The notes below the pieces were generated by a model that was given only the letters and a program-made list of their open reading frames with translations, was not told the origin of the DNA and did not search any database. Shown here in pieces: positions 40,366 to 48,926 of a stretch of 52,165 bases of DNA. Position numbers and translations under genes: made by a program. Source of the DNA: Bacteroidales bacterium (GTDB taxonomy: Bacteria; Bacteroidota; Bacteroidia; Bacteroidales; F082); NCBI GenBank assembly GCA_017965765.1, contig JAGCPJ010000065.1:1-52165 (forward strand), in the 5' to 3' direction. Within the stretch, counting starts at the first letter, position 1. Each line of letters begins with the position of its first letter.

Positions 40366-42012
40366 TTAGTTCGCAACCACCAGTTTCAACGTCTGCGTCC
40401 CGATGCTCGCATCGGCCTTGATGAAATAGACACCGCCCGTCAGGTTATTCAGAAATTCTTCAATACCAACATGGTTGAAGCCATTGAAATGGCAGGTCTT
40501 CAACTGGCGACCCATGAGGTCATAGACCGTCAACTCAGCCACACAACCTTCCTTCAGGGAAATACGGACGTTGCCCTTGGCAGGATTGGGATAAACTGCG
40601 ATGATGTCCTCTCGCTGTGCGAAGGTGTCATCCACATGCAACGCATCCAACACCTTGGTACAATCCGGGATGCCGTACCCGTACTGGTTGTCAGGATTGT
40701 CGGCGCGGTTGCCGCTTTGGCGAATGGCTTCGAAGAGCTCATCAACGGAAGCGTAGGGCAACGCTTGACGCAGACAGGCCACTGCACCAGCCATCACTGG
40801 ACAGGCAAACGAGGTGCCGTCACCATTGTAATATGGCCACCAACTGCCCCAGCCAGAGGCGACATAGGTACCCTCTCCCATCGCCATCACATCGGGTTTG
40901 ATGCGGCCATCGTAGGTGGGACCCACGGAACTGAAATAAGCACGCTGACCGGCACTGTTCACAGCACCAATAGTGAGGATGTGTTCTGCATCGCCAGGGA
41001 TGCCCAAGGTACATGTGCCATCACCTTCGTTGCCTGCAGCATTCACACAGAGCAGGCCACGACTGGCAGCGATCTCAGCACCAATGGTCATCGGAGCCGT
41101 ATGGCCATCAAAATGCTCAAACGGATGGTCCCACTGTGACAGGTCAAATCCAATGTAGCCCAACGAGGTGGAACAGACGTCCACGCCGAGACTGTCGGCA
41201 AATTCCGCTCCTGAAACCCAGTTGTATTCCTCAATGATGTTCTCGCTATCCCCATCTTCCGTGTGGATCAGGAAATAGGAGGCCTTGGGAGCTGTCCCCA
41301 CAAACTCGTTCGGGAGGTAGGCACCCATGGTGCTCAAGCAGGAAGTGCCATGCGTGCTCTGGGTATAGACAGATGTGGATCCATAAACGAATTCACGGGT
41401 TCCGAGGAAGCGACCCTCCTCACGCATATTGTCGAAACAATCATAATCCTCAGTACCGATGAACCCACCATCGAGAATGGCAATCATAATACCCGTCCCA
41501 TCATATCCCATATCATGCAATTCATTGACTCTCAGCTGAGTCACTTGATCATGGGCGCCGCCGTAAAAGTCGTACATGTTACGCGGTGCTTCTGCAGGCA
41601 TCATCTCCTTGGCCATCCAACGCTCCTTGGCGATTTGGGCTTCAGGATAGTCCTGGCAGTTTCTGACGGCAGCGACGAATTCCAAGGCATTGATGGATTC
41701 AATCACCGAAGGATTGTTCGTATAGACGGAAACGCCATTCAACCATTTCGAAGGGTTAATCAACTGCGCACCACAATCTGCTACAGCTTGTAAATATTGG
41801 GGATTCACAGGAATATCATATTCATCGATGGCAATACCCAAACGGGCACGGCGATCCAAAGCACGCTGACTCAGATAGGCGTCAGGTGCGTCAATGGAAT
41901 AAGGCGAGTCATTCTTGTCAGTAAACTGAATCCAATAGATGTTGGTGGAAACTTGCGCATTGGTCAACAATGTAGTTGCCAAGCAAAAAAGCAAAAAGAA
42001 TAGTTTTTTCAT
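40366..42012 (-). CDS. Secreted subtilisin-family (S8) serine protease with T9SS C-terminal signal
   Basis: The 548-residue protein has a signal peptide (about 1-19, LLTNAQ), a propeptide-like N-terminal region to about 140, and an S8 domain. The triad is Asp181 in AILDGGFIG, His221 in STHGTSC and Ser401 in GDGTSFACPVMAG; the oxyanion Asn is in NAAGNEG. The C-terminal 75 residues form a T9SS sorting domain (IIAVYPNPAKGNVRI, VYDLMGRQL, GGVYFIKA, LKLVVAN). It should be exported through the same system as the C10 peptidase and PorQ. The longer in-frame start lacks a signal peptide. Confidence 0.94.
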   Translation of the reverse strand: MKKLFFLLFCLATTLLTNAQVSTNIYWIQFTDKNDSPYSIDAPDAYLSQRALDRRARLGIAIDEYDIPVNPQYLQAVADCGAQLINPSKWLNGVSVYTNNPSVIESINALEFVAAVRNCQDYPEAQIAKERWMAKEMMPAEAPRNMYDFYGGAHDQVTQLRVNELHDMGYDGTGIMIAILDGGFIGTEDYDCFDNMREEGRFLGTREFVYGSTSVYTQSTHGTSCLSTMGAYLPNEFVGTAPKASYFLIHTEDGDSENIIEEYNWVSGAEFADSLGVDVCSTSLGYIGFDLSQWDHPFEHFDGHTAPMTIGAEIAASRGLLCVNAAGNEGDGTCTLGIPGDAEHILTIGAVNSAGQRAYFSSVGPTYDGRIKPDVMAMGEGTYVASGWGSWWPYYNGDGTSFACPVMAGAVACLRQALPYASVDELFEAIRQSGNRADNPDNQYGYGIPDCTKVLDALHVDDTFAQREDIIAVYPNPAKGNVRISLKEGCVAELTVYDLMGRQLKTCHFNGFNHVGIEEFLNNLTGGVYFIKADASIGTQTLKLVVAN

Positions 42013-42060
42013 GATGACAGATAAAAGTAAATACGAAGTAGTTAGGTGCATTTAATCCGG

Positions 42061-42091
42061 CAAAAATAACACTTTTCATGTACCAATGCAA
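42061..42091 (-). promoter_or_regulatory. Promoter of the T9SS subtilase
   Basis: Minus-strand TTG (42089-42091), 20 bases, then TAttTTTG (42061-42068). The ATG is 48 bases further. Confidence 0.65.
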
Positions 42092-42108
42092 GATTAATGA
42101 AAAAACAC

Positions 42109-42116
42109 TACTTTTG
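42109..42116 (+). promoter_or_regulatory. -7 box of trmD
   Basis: TActTTTG 22 bases before the ATG at 42139. It shows that the longer in-frame ATG (42097) is not the start. Confidence 0.55.
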
Positions 42117-42138
42117 CACAACAATCAATTCTCAAGCC

Positions 42139-42831
42139 ATGCGCATCGACATCATCGCCATCTTCCCGGAAATGTTCGAGGGTCCCTTCACGGAATCCAT
42201 CATCAAACGCGCCGTCAACAAAGGCATCGTGGAAATCGAGCTCCACAACTTGCGTGACTACAGCACCGACAAGCACAAGAAAGTCGATGACTATCCATTT
42301 TCAGCAGGTGCAGGCATGGTAATGATGGTGGAGCCGGTGGACAACTGCATCAGCCATCTCAAATCCCAACGTGACTACGACGAGGTCATCTACATGAGTC
42401 CCGATGGTGAACTGCTCGACCAACCCTTATGCAACAGACTGTCGCTGAAACAAAACCTTATCATCCTCTGCGGACACTACAAAGGCATCGACGAACGCAT
42501 ACGGGAGCACCTGGTAACCAAAGAGATATCCATCGGCAACTATGTGCTCTCCGGTGGCGAACTGGGAGCCGCCGTCCTCGTGGACAGCCTCGTCCGCCTC
42601 ATCCCAGGCGCCTTGGGCGATGAAACCTCCGCCCTCTCGGACTCTTTCCAAGATGGTCTGGTCTCCCCTCCCGTCTATACCCGCCCCCGTAACTACAAAG
42701 GCTGGGAGGTCCCCGAAATCCTCCTCTCGGGCAACGACGCGAAGATCAACGAATGGAAACTGGAACAAGCATGGCAACGCACCAAGCAACGCAGACCCGA
42801 AATGTACGAAATATTGAAAAAAAGCGAATAA
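42139..42831 (+). CDS. trmD: tRNA (guanine-N1-)-methyltransferase
   Basis: TrmD methylates G37 next to the anticodon, preventing +1 frameshifts, using SAM. The 230-residue protein begins [17 protein letters not shown] and has the knot-forming SAM site blocks [28 protein letters not shown] and [28 protein letters not shown], then [26 protein letters not shown]. rplS follows 77 bases later with its own -7 box, keeping the common trmD-rplS order. Confidence 0.97.
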   Translation: MRIDIIAIFPEMFEGPFTESIIKRAVNKGIVEIELHNLRDYSTDKHKKVDDYPFSAGAGMVMMVEPVDNCISHLKSQRDYDEVIYMSPDGELLDQPLCNRLSLKQNLIILCGHYKGIDERIREHLVTKEISIGNYVLSGGELGAAVLVDSLVRLIPGALGDETSALSDSFQDGLVSPPVYTRPRNYKGWEVPEILLSGNDAKINEWKLEQAWQRTKQRRPEMYEILKKSE

Positions 42832-42857
42832 TTTCTGCGTAGCATTGGAATTTTTTG

Positions 42858-42865
42858 TATATTTG
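42858..42865 (+). promoter_or_regulatory. -7 box of rplS
   Basis: TAtaTTTG 43 bases before the ATG. The leader in between is very AT-rich. Confidence 0.55.
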
Positions 42866-42908
42866 CACCCGTTTTTGACGAAAAATATATAAAAAAATAT
42901 TATAAAAA

Positions 42909-43265
42909 ATGAAGAACGCATTAATTCAATTCGTTGAGGATCAAGTCGTTGTAAAAGACTTTCCTAAGTTTAGAGCTGGTGACACAGTCACCGTCACTTA
43001 CAAGATCGTTGAGGGTAACAAGGAACGTCTGCAGAAATTCCAAGGTGTTGTCCTGAAGCGCAGCGGCGCTGGCAAGACTGCCACCTTCACCGTGAGAAAA
43101 ATCTCCAACAACATCGGTGTTGAGAGATGCTTCCCCATCGCTTCTCCTATGATCGACAGCATTGAGCTGAACAAGGAAGGCGCCGTCCGCAAATCACGCA
43201 TCTACTACCTCAGAGGTCTGCGTGGTAAGAAGGCTCGTATCAAGGAAGCCAAACGCAAGGACTAA
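42909..43265 (+). CDS. rplS: 50S ribosomal protein L19
   Basis: The 118-residue protein has the L19 blocks FRAGDTVTVTYKIVEGNKERLQKFQGVVLKRSGAGKTATFTVRKISNNIGVERCFPIASPMIDSIE and the basic end RGLRGKKARIKEAKRKD. It sits at the interface of the two ribosomal subunits. Strong codon bias fits high expression. A terminator follows 22 bases after the stop. Confidence 0.97.
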   Translation: MKNALIQFVEDQVVVKDFPKFRAGDTVTVTYKIVEGNKERLQKFQGVVLKRSGAGKTATFTVRKISNNIGVERCFPIASPMIDSIELNKEGAVRKSRIYYLRGLRGKKARIKEAKRKD

Positions 43266-43287
43266 AAAGTTTATAGGATTAAAGTTT

Positions 43288-43319
43288 AAAAAATCCCGAC
43301 CAATTGGCCGGGATTTTTT
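43288..43319. terminator. Terminator between rplS and the glutamate symporter gene
   Basis: AAAAAATCCCG and CGGGATTTTTT pair around a 10-base loop, with A- and T-runs giving two-way action between converging genes. Confidence 0.88.
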
Positions 43320-43327
43320 ATTTTCCG

Positions 43328-44743
43328 TTATTCTTTATCCGATTTCCGTTTGAAGATCTTCTTCCTCAGCATGAATACGGTGAGTATCGCCCAGAAGGCA
43401 ACCAAGATGCCCAGAGTAATCCAAGTGGACTGGAGACTCTTCGGCGCGAAGCCCATCAGCAACAACACGGGGAATCCCAGCACGATGGCAGCGAGCGTCT
43501 GCAACACCAAGTTGTTGGCAGCTGGTGTCTCAAACTTCGGGTCAATCTCACGCAGCAGGATCATGCCGTTGGAAGCCGTTCCCGTCAACATGCCGAACAT
43601 GGAGAAGAAGCCCTCGTACTTGTAGTTGGGATACAGGTGTTTGCTGATCCAAAGCACATAGAAGAACGTGACAAGAGCGCCCAAAGCACAGATGATGGTG
43701 AAAGGCAGGACGAACTTGCCAAACTCATCGAAGCTGATGGCCGCGGTGCCAGCCACAATCATGATATCGAAGCAGAAACCACTGATGCGGTTCAGCATAT
43801 AATTATTAATGTATTCACGCTCCATGATGCGTTGCTTCTTAAACAACCTCAAGATGTTCTTGAAAGCAATGCCGAACAGGGTACCCAGCAGGAAGTTGAA
43901 GCCCCACAACATCGGCTTCAAGGTCTTTTCCCCGAAGTTGCCCAACTCCATGCCTTGGATCCAGTTGGTGAACAGATACACCAGGAAATAGACGAAGAGC
44001 ACCATGCAGATCTGCACCGAAAGCTTGTCGATCGACTCGGCATCGGGAATCTCGTTCTTTCCTTCGTAATCTTCCAGCTTGTTCACCTGCGCTTCGGTAA
44101 TCTTCTTGGCGGAGAGCTTGCCCTTACGGCGCAGGTAGTTCATATAGATCACGCCGATCACACTACCCACGATAAATCCCGTAGCAGCGATGGATAAGCC
44201 AAAGTCTGCCCCAGCGAATTCCAAGCCCTGGTCAGTGGCAGCCTGGGTGAAGATCTTACCGAAATTCAGTGCCTGCCCTGGTCCCTGGCCATATCCCATA
44301 GGGAGCAGCAGTCCCGCCGAATAAAACAGTTTCTTGCCAAAGATGAAGAACGGGATGGAGACCAAGAGTCCGACAATGCCTTGGATGACATACGAGGAAG
44401 CCGTCAAGGCACCGGTCTCAATGACCTTCATCGTGGAGGATTTCGACTCCACCTTGTTGTTCTTCAACGCTAAAGCCACAAATCCAAGGCCCAGGGCGTG
44501 GAAAGTGACAATCTCCATCATCGGCTTGTTGATGATTTCCCGGCATCCCGGGAAGGCTTTGAAGATCAAGAGCAACAAACCGCCGAGCAAAGCCGAAGGC
44601 AAAAGGCTCTTCCTCAAGAAAGGCACCTGAGTCCTTAGCACGTTGCCCAGGAGCAATGCCGTGGCAAGAATACAAAACTGGACCAACCATTGCCATGCTT
44701 CCGGCCGGTCGAAAGTCATAACTGAAACGTCAAGAAGCGTCAT
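43328..44743 (-). CDS. Sodium/glutamate symporter-like permease (ESS/GltS family)
   Basis: The 471-residue inner-membrane protein has two inverted halves. The first has LLPSALLGGLLLLI and the reentrant-loop motif LPMGYGQGPGQALNFG (about 148-163). The second has MLTGTASNGMILLREIDP (about 390-407). A cytoplasmic charged loop separates them (about 205-245). This arrangement and the glycine-rich motifs match GltS-type glutamate/Na+ symporters, although Bacteroidota members form a divergent branch, so the substrate is inferred. A -7 box TAtaTTTG lies 33 bases before the ATG. Confidence 0.85.
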   Translation of the reverse strand: MTLLDVSVMTFDRPEAWQWLVQFCILATALLLGNVLRTQVPFLRKSLLPSALLGGLLLLIFKAFPGCREIINKPMMEIVTFHALGLGFVALALKNNKVESKSSTMKVIETGALTASSYVIQGIVGLLVSIPFFIFGKKLFYSAGLLLPMGYGQGPGQALNFGKIFTQAATDQGLEFAGADFGLSIAATGFIVGSVIGVIYMNYLRRKGKLSAKKITEAQVNKLEDYEGKNEIPDAESIDKLSVQICMVLFVYFLVYLFTNWIQGMELGNFGEKTLKPMLWGFNFLLGTLFGIAFKNILRLFKKQRIMEREYINNYMLNRISGFCFDIMIVAGTAAISFDEFGKFVLPFTIICALGALVTFFYVLWISKHLYPNYKYEGFFSMFGMLTGTASNGMILLREIDPKFETPAANNLVLQTLAAIVLGFPVLLLMGFAPKSLQSTWITLGILVAFWAILTVFMLRKKIFKRKSDKE

Positions 44744-44776
44744 ATCGATAGTCTTTTAGATTCTTTAAGGTGAATG

Positions 44777-44803
44777 CAAATATAATGTTTTTTTAATACC
44801 CAA
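44777..44803 (-). promoter_or_regulatory. Promoter of the glutamate symporter-like gene
   Basis: Minus-strand TAtaTTTG (44777-44784) with TTG (44801-44803) 16 bases upstream, shorter than the typical 19. Confidence 0.5.
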
Positions 44804-44815
44804 ACGAAAAACCCT

Positions 44816-44823
44816 TAATTTTG
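44816..44823 (+). promoter_or_regulatory. -7 box abutting the chromate transporter start
   Basis: TAatTTTG with four bases between its last G and the ATG at 44828, which predicts an mRNA starting at or beside the start codon. Confidence 0.5.
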
Positions 44824-44827
44824 CAGC

Positions 44828-45403
44828 ATGAAAACCGCGTTCCAGCTTTTCTTCACCTTCTTTAAAATAGGCGCCTTCACCTTGGGTGGCGGCTATGCCA
44901 TGCTCTCCATGGTGGAGAAGGCAGTTGTGGACAAAAAGAAATGGATCGCCTCGGATGAGTTCTGGGACATGATCGCCATCATCCAGTCGCTCCCCGGCGT
45001 CTTTGCCGTGAACACCGCCTTGTATGTGGGGCATAAGATCGATGGGCGCAAAGGTGCCATCGCCGCCATGCTGGGAGCCATCATCCCTTCCATCGTGATC
45101 ATCCTGCTGCTGGCCACGGTCTTCCGCGAATACCGCGACCTCCCCGTTGTGGAACGCATCTTCAAAGGCATCCGTCCCTGCGTGGTAGCCTTGATCCTCG
45201 CTCCTTCCCTACGCATGATCAAGTCGGCCAAGATCACTTGGAAGACCGCCATCATCCCCATCGCTACGGTGCTACTCATCTGGCTGTGCAAGATCTCCCC
45301 GGCCATCGTCATCTTGGCGGCCATTGCCGGAAGCCTGGCTTATGCGCTTGTCATGCAGAAAAAAGCCAAGCAGGCCATGGAAAGAAAGGAGGACCAAGCA
45401 TGA
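44828..45403 (+). CDS. Chromate transporter, N-terminal half protein
   Basis: The 191-residue membrane protein is one CHR domain with about five or six helices. The signature FFKIGAFTLGGGYAMLSMVEKAVVDKK lies near the N-terminus, then IIQSLPGVFAVNTALYVGHKIDGRKGAIAAMLGAIIPS. CHR proteins export chromate, but in anaerobes the physiological ion is often unknown. It works as a pair with the next gene, whose ATG overlaps its TGA (ATGA). Confidence 0.92.
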   Translation: MKTAFQLFFTFFKIGAFTLGGGYAMLSMVEKAVVDKKKWIASDEFWDMIAIIQSLPGVFAVNTALYVGHKIDGRKGAIAAMLGAIIPSIVIILLLATVFREYRDLPVVERIFKGIRPCVVALILAPSLRMIKSAKITWKTAIIPIATVLLIWLCKISPAIVILAAIAGSLAYALVMQKKAKQAMERKEDQA

Positions 45404-45939
45404 TCTACCTGCAACTGCTATGGGTCTTCATCAAAATTGGCGTACTGGGCTTCGGGGGCGGTTATGCCATGCTCTCGCTGATTCAGCACGAGGTCGTCGA
45501 GAACTATGCTTGGATGAACACCACGGAATTTGCCGACATGGTGGCCATCTCGCAGATGACGCCGGGACCCATCTCCATCAACATGGCAACGTATGTAGGC
45601 TATACTGCCGGGGGCTTCCCTGGTTCCCTCCTCGCCTCTTTCGCGCTCTGCCTGCCATCCATCATCATGGTCTATCTGATCATCCGTCTTTTCATGAACA
45701 AGAAAAGCGGCACCTTGATGGCCAACCTGCTGAAAGGACTGAAACCCGCCATCGCCGGATTGATCTTCGCTGCGGGTCTCTCGATGATGAATGGCCAGAA
45801 TTTCGTGCAGATAGGAAAAGGCGAGAACAACATCAGCATCGTGATTTGTGTCCTCGCCTTTGTGGCCTCCTATTTCTTCAAGGCCAACCCGATACTCTTG
45901 ATCGTATTATCGGGTGTCGTCGGATTCTTTGTGTATTAG
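45400..45939 (+). CDS. Chromate transporter, C-terminal half protein
   Basis: The 179-residue CHR-domain protein starts MIYLQLLWVFIKIGVLGFGGGYAMLSLIQHEVVEN and has ISQMTPGPISINMATYVGYTAGGFPGSLLASF, the conserved second signature. A split pair of short CHR proteins replaces the long two-domain ChrA. The start was placed at the ATGA overlap with the first half; the longer open frame upstream is only a shadow of that gene. Its stop shares bases with the stop of the converging acyl-CoA synthetase gene (TTAG). Confidence 0.92.
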   Translation: MIYLQLLWVFIKIGVLGFGGGYAMLSLIQHEVVENYAWMNTTEFADMVAISQMTPGPISINMATYVGYTAGGFPGSLLASFALCLPSIIMVYLIIRLFMNKKSGTLMANLLKGLKPAIAGLIFAAGLSMMNGQNFVQIGKGENNISIVICVLAFVASYFFKANPILLIVLSGVVGFFVY

Positions 45940-47711
45940 TTCGCCTCGAACATCTTTTCGATGACGTCCTTGTAACGGGCGGTGATCACCTTGCGTTTGG
46001 CTTTCAAGGTAGGTGTCAACATGCCGTTGGCAATGGACCATTCGTCGGCAAGCAGCACGTGCTTCTTGATCTTCTCGGTCTCACCCAGACTCTTGTTCAG
46101 TTCGTTGACTTCCTTGGCAAAATGCTTCATCACCTCAGGATTGTGAATCATCTCCTCATTGGTGGTGTAGTTGATCTTTTCCTTGACGCACCATGCCTTC
46201 AATTCGGTGAAGCTTGGGATGATGAGCGCACCGGCGAACTTCTGGTTTTCACCGACCACAAGGATCTGCTCGATCAACTTTGAGGAGCAGAATTTAGCCT
46301 CGATCACATCGGGGTTGATATACTTGCCGCCCGAAGTCTTGAAGAGGCTCTTGATGCGGCCTGTGATTCTCAGACGGTTGTATTGGTCGATCTCACCCAT
46401 ATCGCCCGTGTGGAACCAGCCATCCTCGTCGATGACCTCTTTGGTAAGTTCGGGATGTTTGTAGTAACCCATCATCACATTGTGGCCGCGGCAGAGGATC
46501 TCACCACTCTCGGCAATTTTCACCTCGGTGCCAGGCAGTGGCTGTCCCACATAGCCCACCTCTCTTCCGTGAGGGTTACGGTTGCTGACGGCAATGACCG
46601 GTGAAGTCTCGGTAAGGCCGTATCCTTCAAACACAGGCATCTTGATGGCAGAGAAGAAGCCTGCGATCTTTTGTGAGATGGCAGCGGCGCCTGACACGAT
46701 GATATCGAAGTTCTCGGCACCGATGTTGGCTCTGATCTTGCTGTAAACCAACTTGTCGGCAATACCCAACTTCCAATCATAGAACCAATGGCGGTTGACC
46801 GAGTCGATCTTGTATCGCTCGCCAAGATGCAGCGCCCAGAAGAAAATGGTTCTTGCGATGCCTTTCTGTTTCTTTCCCGACTGGTAAATCGCCTCGTAGA
46901 AACGCTCCAGCACTCGTGGCACGGCGCACATCATCGTGGGATGGATCTCACGCATGTCGGAAGCAATGGTTGCCAGGCTCTCGGCATAGTAAATGGACAT
47001 GCCGCGATACTGGTAGCAGTAGATCAGCGCACGCTCATAGGCATGGCATACCGGCAGGAAGCTGAAAGCCTTGTTGGAATCGTCGCTGATGGTGTAATGG
47101 AAGTTCGGGAACTGATTCATCAAGTTGTGGTGCGAAAGCATCACGCCCTTGGGCGTACCCGTGGTACCCGAGGTATAGATGATGGTGGCACACGACATCT
47201 CGTCAACAGCGGCCTTCCTGGCTTCAAGCTCCTCAACATGGGGATGTTCCCTACCCAACTGCAGCAACTGGTCGAAGTATGGATACTTCTCGCGGTCAAT
47301 CATGGTATAGACCATCTTCACATTGGGTGCATCGGGCAAGATGTTGGTCACCTTGTTCATCACAGACAGGCCGTCGATGATGACCAGCTTGCAGTCACAA
47401 TCGGCCAAGATGAAGCGGTAGTCTTCCTCGCTGATGGTGGGATAGATCGGGACGGTGACTGCACCCACCTGGCTGATGGCCATGTCAAGCATATTCCACT
47501 CGGGTCGGTTGGTCAAAATCATCGCCACCTTGTCACCAGGTTGAATGCCCAACTCAATGAAAGCATAACTAAGCAAGTTGGTACGTTCAACATAGTCCTG
47601 GATGCTGTATTTCACCCATTCCCCGTTCTTCTTTCCAGCAAGGGCAACCTGCTGATTGGGATACTTCTCCAGATAATTCTGAAGAAGATCAAATACTCGT
47701 TTGATTTCCAT
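45936..47711 (-). CDS. Long-chain fatty-acid--CoA ligase (AMP-binding)
   Basis: The 591-residue enzyme activates fatty acids to acyl-CoA through acyl-AMP. Motifs: P-loop ATIIYTSGTTGTPKGVMLSHHN (about 173-194), FEGYGLTETSPVIAVS (about 364-379), and the adenylate/hinge block GWFHTGDMGEIDQYNRLRITGRIKSLFKTSGGKYINP. It lacks a signal peptide and has the FACL-type length of Bacteroidota homologues. A consensus promoter precedes it. The stop codon overlaps the chromate transporter stop on the other strand. Confidence 0.94.
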   Translation of the reverse strand: MEIKRVFDLLQNYLEKYPNQQVALAGKKNGEWVKYSIQDYVERTNLLSYAFIELGIQPGDKVAMILTNRPEWNMLDMAISQVGAVTVPIYPTISEEDYRFILADCDCKLVIIDGLSVMNKVTNILPDAPNVKMVYTMIDREKYPYFDQLLQLGREHPHVEELEARKAAVDEMSCATIIYTSGTTGTPKGVMLSHHNLMNQFPNFHYTISDDSNKAFSFLPVCHAYERALIYCYQYRGMSIYYAESLATIASDMREIHPTMMCAVPRVLERFYEAIYQSGKKQKGIARTIFFWALHLGERYKIDSVNRHWFYDWKLGIADKLVYSKIRANIGAENFDIIVSGAAAISQKIAGFFSAIKMPVFEGYGLTETSPVIAVSNRNPHGREVGYVGQPLPGTEVKIAESGEILCRGHNVMMGYYKHPELTKEVIDEDGWFHTGDMGEIDQYNRLRITGRIKSLFKTSGGKYINPDVIEAKFCSSKLIEQILVVGENQKFAGALIIPSFTELKAWCVKEKINYTTNEEMIHNPEVMKHFAKEVNELNKSLGETEKIKKHVLLADEWSIANGMLTPTLKAKRKVITARYKDVIEKMFEAN

Positions 47712-47747
47712 ATCGTAATATTTGTTCTGCTCTCAATTAGTAAACCG

Positions 47748-47778
47748 CAAAGGTAACAAGCTTTGCGCACATTTCAAA
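47748..47778 (-). promoter_or_regulatory. Consensus promoter of the acyl-CoA ligase gene
   Basis: Minus-strand TTTG (47775-47778), exactly 19 bases, then TAccTTTG (47748-47755). The -33 element borders the stop codon of the EamA gene. Confidence 0.75.
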
Positions 47779-48730
47779 ATAAATTCTTGATCCAGGCAAA
47801 AAAAGCACCCACCAGGTCACTCTTCACACACATGAACAGCAGGGCGACCAGTACCATCAGCAAGGGGACGATCTTACTGCGGATGTTCTTCTCCTTGAAG
47901 CAAAGGGCGCCATACACGAACGACACCACCAAACGGACTCCGTATAAGATAAGAGGTATCAGAACGATGACCGCCGCCTCCTGGGCCAAGCCAGAAAGGT
48001 AGATCACGTCGGCCACCGTCACAAAGACCGCCATGGCCGCGATGCCCCAACGCCATTCAAAAGGCTGCTCCACACGCTTGGGACGCCAAAGGGCAAAGAA
48101 CAGCACCGCCATCATCATAAAGTCATAGATCGTGTACCAAGCCTGAATGGTGACCGGCGAGATGGTCTCCTTACTCAAGAGGAACTTGTCATATACCCCA
48201 CTCAGCGCCACAAGCATCGCTGAACCCAGTAGCATGTAAACCCATTTGTTCGTCTTGAAATGAATACCTTCCTTCTTGCCCGAACGTCCCATCAGCCAGA
48301 ACGAGACCATGGCCAGCACCACGCCAGCGCACTGTGTCCCGTTGAGATGCTCCCTGAAGATAATGAACAACAGCACCAAAGAGATGGCGGGACGGAGTTG
48401 GTTGACCGGACCCACCACCGTGATGGGAAGGTTTTTCATGGCGGAATAGCTGAACATCCAAGAAGCAAGGATCAAGGCGGTCTTGCCCATGATCAGCAAA
48501 TGCTGTCTGCCCGTTAAAGGCTCCACATAGAACAGCCGCCAGAAGTCACTGGCGAACCAGTCCGGACACAGCAAGGAAAGGACGACAAAGGGCAAGAAAA
48601 GCAAGGCACTGATCATGGTGCTGTAAAACAAGACCGGAATGATGGCATTGTTCACCACCGTGCTTTTCTTGAAGATATCGTAAAAGCCTAATAGAAAGGC
48701 AGATATCAAAGAAAGGAGAACCCACTGCAT
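47774..48730 (-). CDS. EamA-family (DMT) permease
   Basis: The 318-residue inner-membrane protein has about ten helices in two EamA repeats. The first has FLLGFYDIFKKSTVV and ITVVGPVNQLRPAISLVLLFIIFREHLNGTQCAGVVLAMVSF. The second has LGSAMLVALSGVYDKFLL and VLIPLILYGVRLVVSFVYGALCFKEKNI. The substrate cannot be read; DMT proteins export amino acids, nucleotides or sugars. The start is the Met of MQWVLLS, since the longer frame runs through the promoter. Confidence 0.87.
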   Translation of the reverse strand: MQWVLLSLISAFLLGFYDIFKKSTVVNNAIIPVLFYSTMISALLFLPFVVLSLLCPDWFASDFWRLFYVEPLTGRQHLLIMGKTALILASWMFSYSAMKNLPITVVGPVNQLRPAISLVLLFIIFREHLNGTQCAGVVLAMVSFWLMGRSGKKEGIHFKTNKWVYMLLGSAMLVALSGVYDKFLLSKETISPVTIQAWYTIYDFMMMAVLFFALWRPKRVEQPFEWRWGIAAMAVFVTVADVIYLSGLAQEAAVIVLIPLILYGVRLVVSFVYGALCFKEKNIRSKIVPLLMVLVALLFMCVKSDLVGAFFAWIKNLF

Positions 48731-48750
48731 GACGCTCGTTTTTGAACGCG

Positions 48751-48780
48751 CAAAATTAGACAATTATTCCAAATAAACAA
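48751..48780 (-). promoter_or_regulatory. Promoter of the EamA permease gene
   Basis: Minus-strand TTG (48778-48780), 19 bases, then TAatTTTG (48751-48758). The ATG lies 20 bases further. Confidence 0.7.
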
Positions 48781-48812
48781 GCTGTCAAATTGGCATAACA
48801 ACCTCGGATAAT

Positions 48813-48926
48813 ATGTCGTATTGTCATAAAAACAGGGTTTGGCCAAGGGTTTGCGGGTCGAAGGACGAGTCCCTTTTTGGGGTCGCCTCCCCTGTTTTTG
48901 CAATCAATAAAACAACCATATCATGA
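48813..48926 (+). other. Structured clpB leader with possible 37-codon leader ORF
   Basis: AAAAACAGGG (48828-48837) can pair with CCCTGTTTTT (48890-48899). Inside, AAGGG (48845-48849) pairs with CCCTT (48871-48875) and GGGTCG with CGA..CCC around the AAGGA loop. An ATG at 48813 opens a frame of 37 codons (starting MSYCHKNRVWPRVCG) whose TGA overlaps the clpB ATG as ATGA. No Shine-Dalgarno precedes clpB. The layout fits a leader RNA or translational coupling, but the ORF could be chance. Confidence 0.35.

Noticed and set aside
43304-44197. A 297-codon frame opposite the glutamate symporter-like gene
   Set aside because: The translation is charged and non-membrane with no motif; the other strand encodes a clear permease.
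48828-48900. Small SRP RNA or 6S RNA upstream of clpB
   Set aside because: The GGAAG/GNAR apical motif and helix pattern of SRP RNA are not present, and the structure is too short for 6S RNA.
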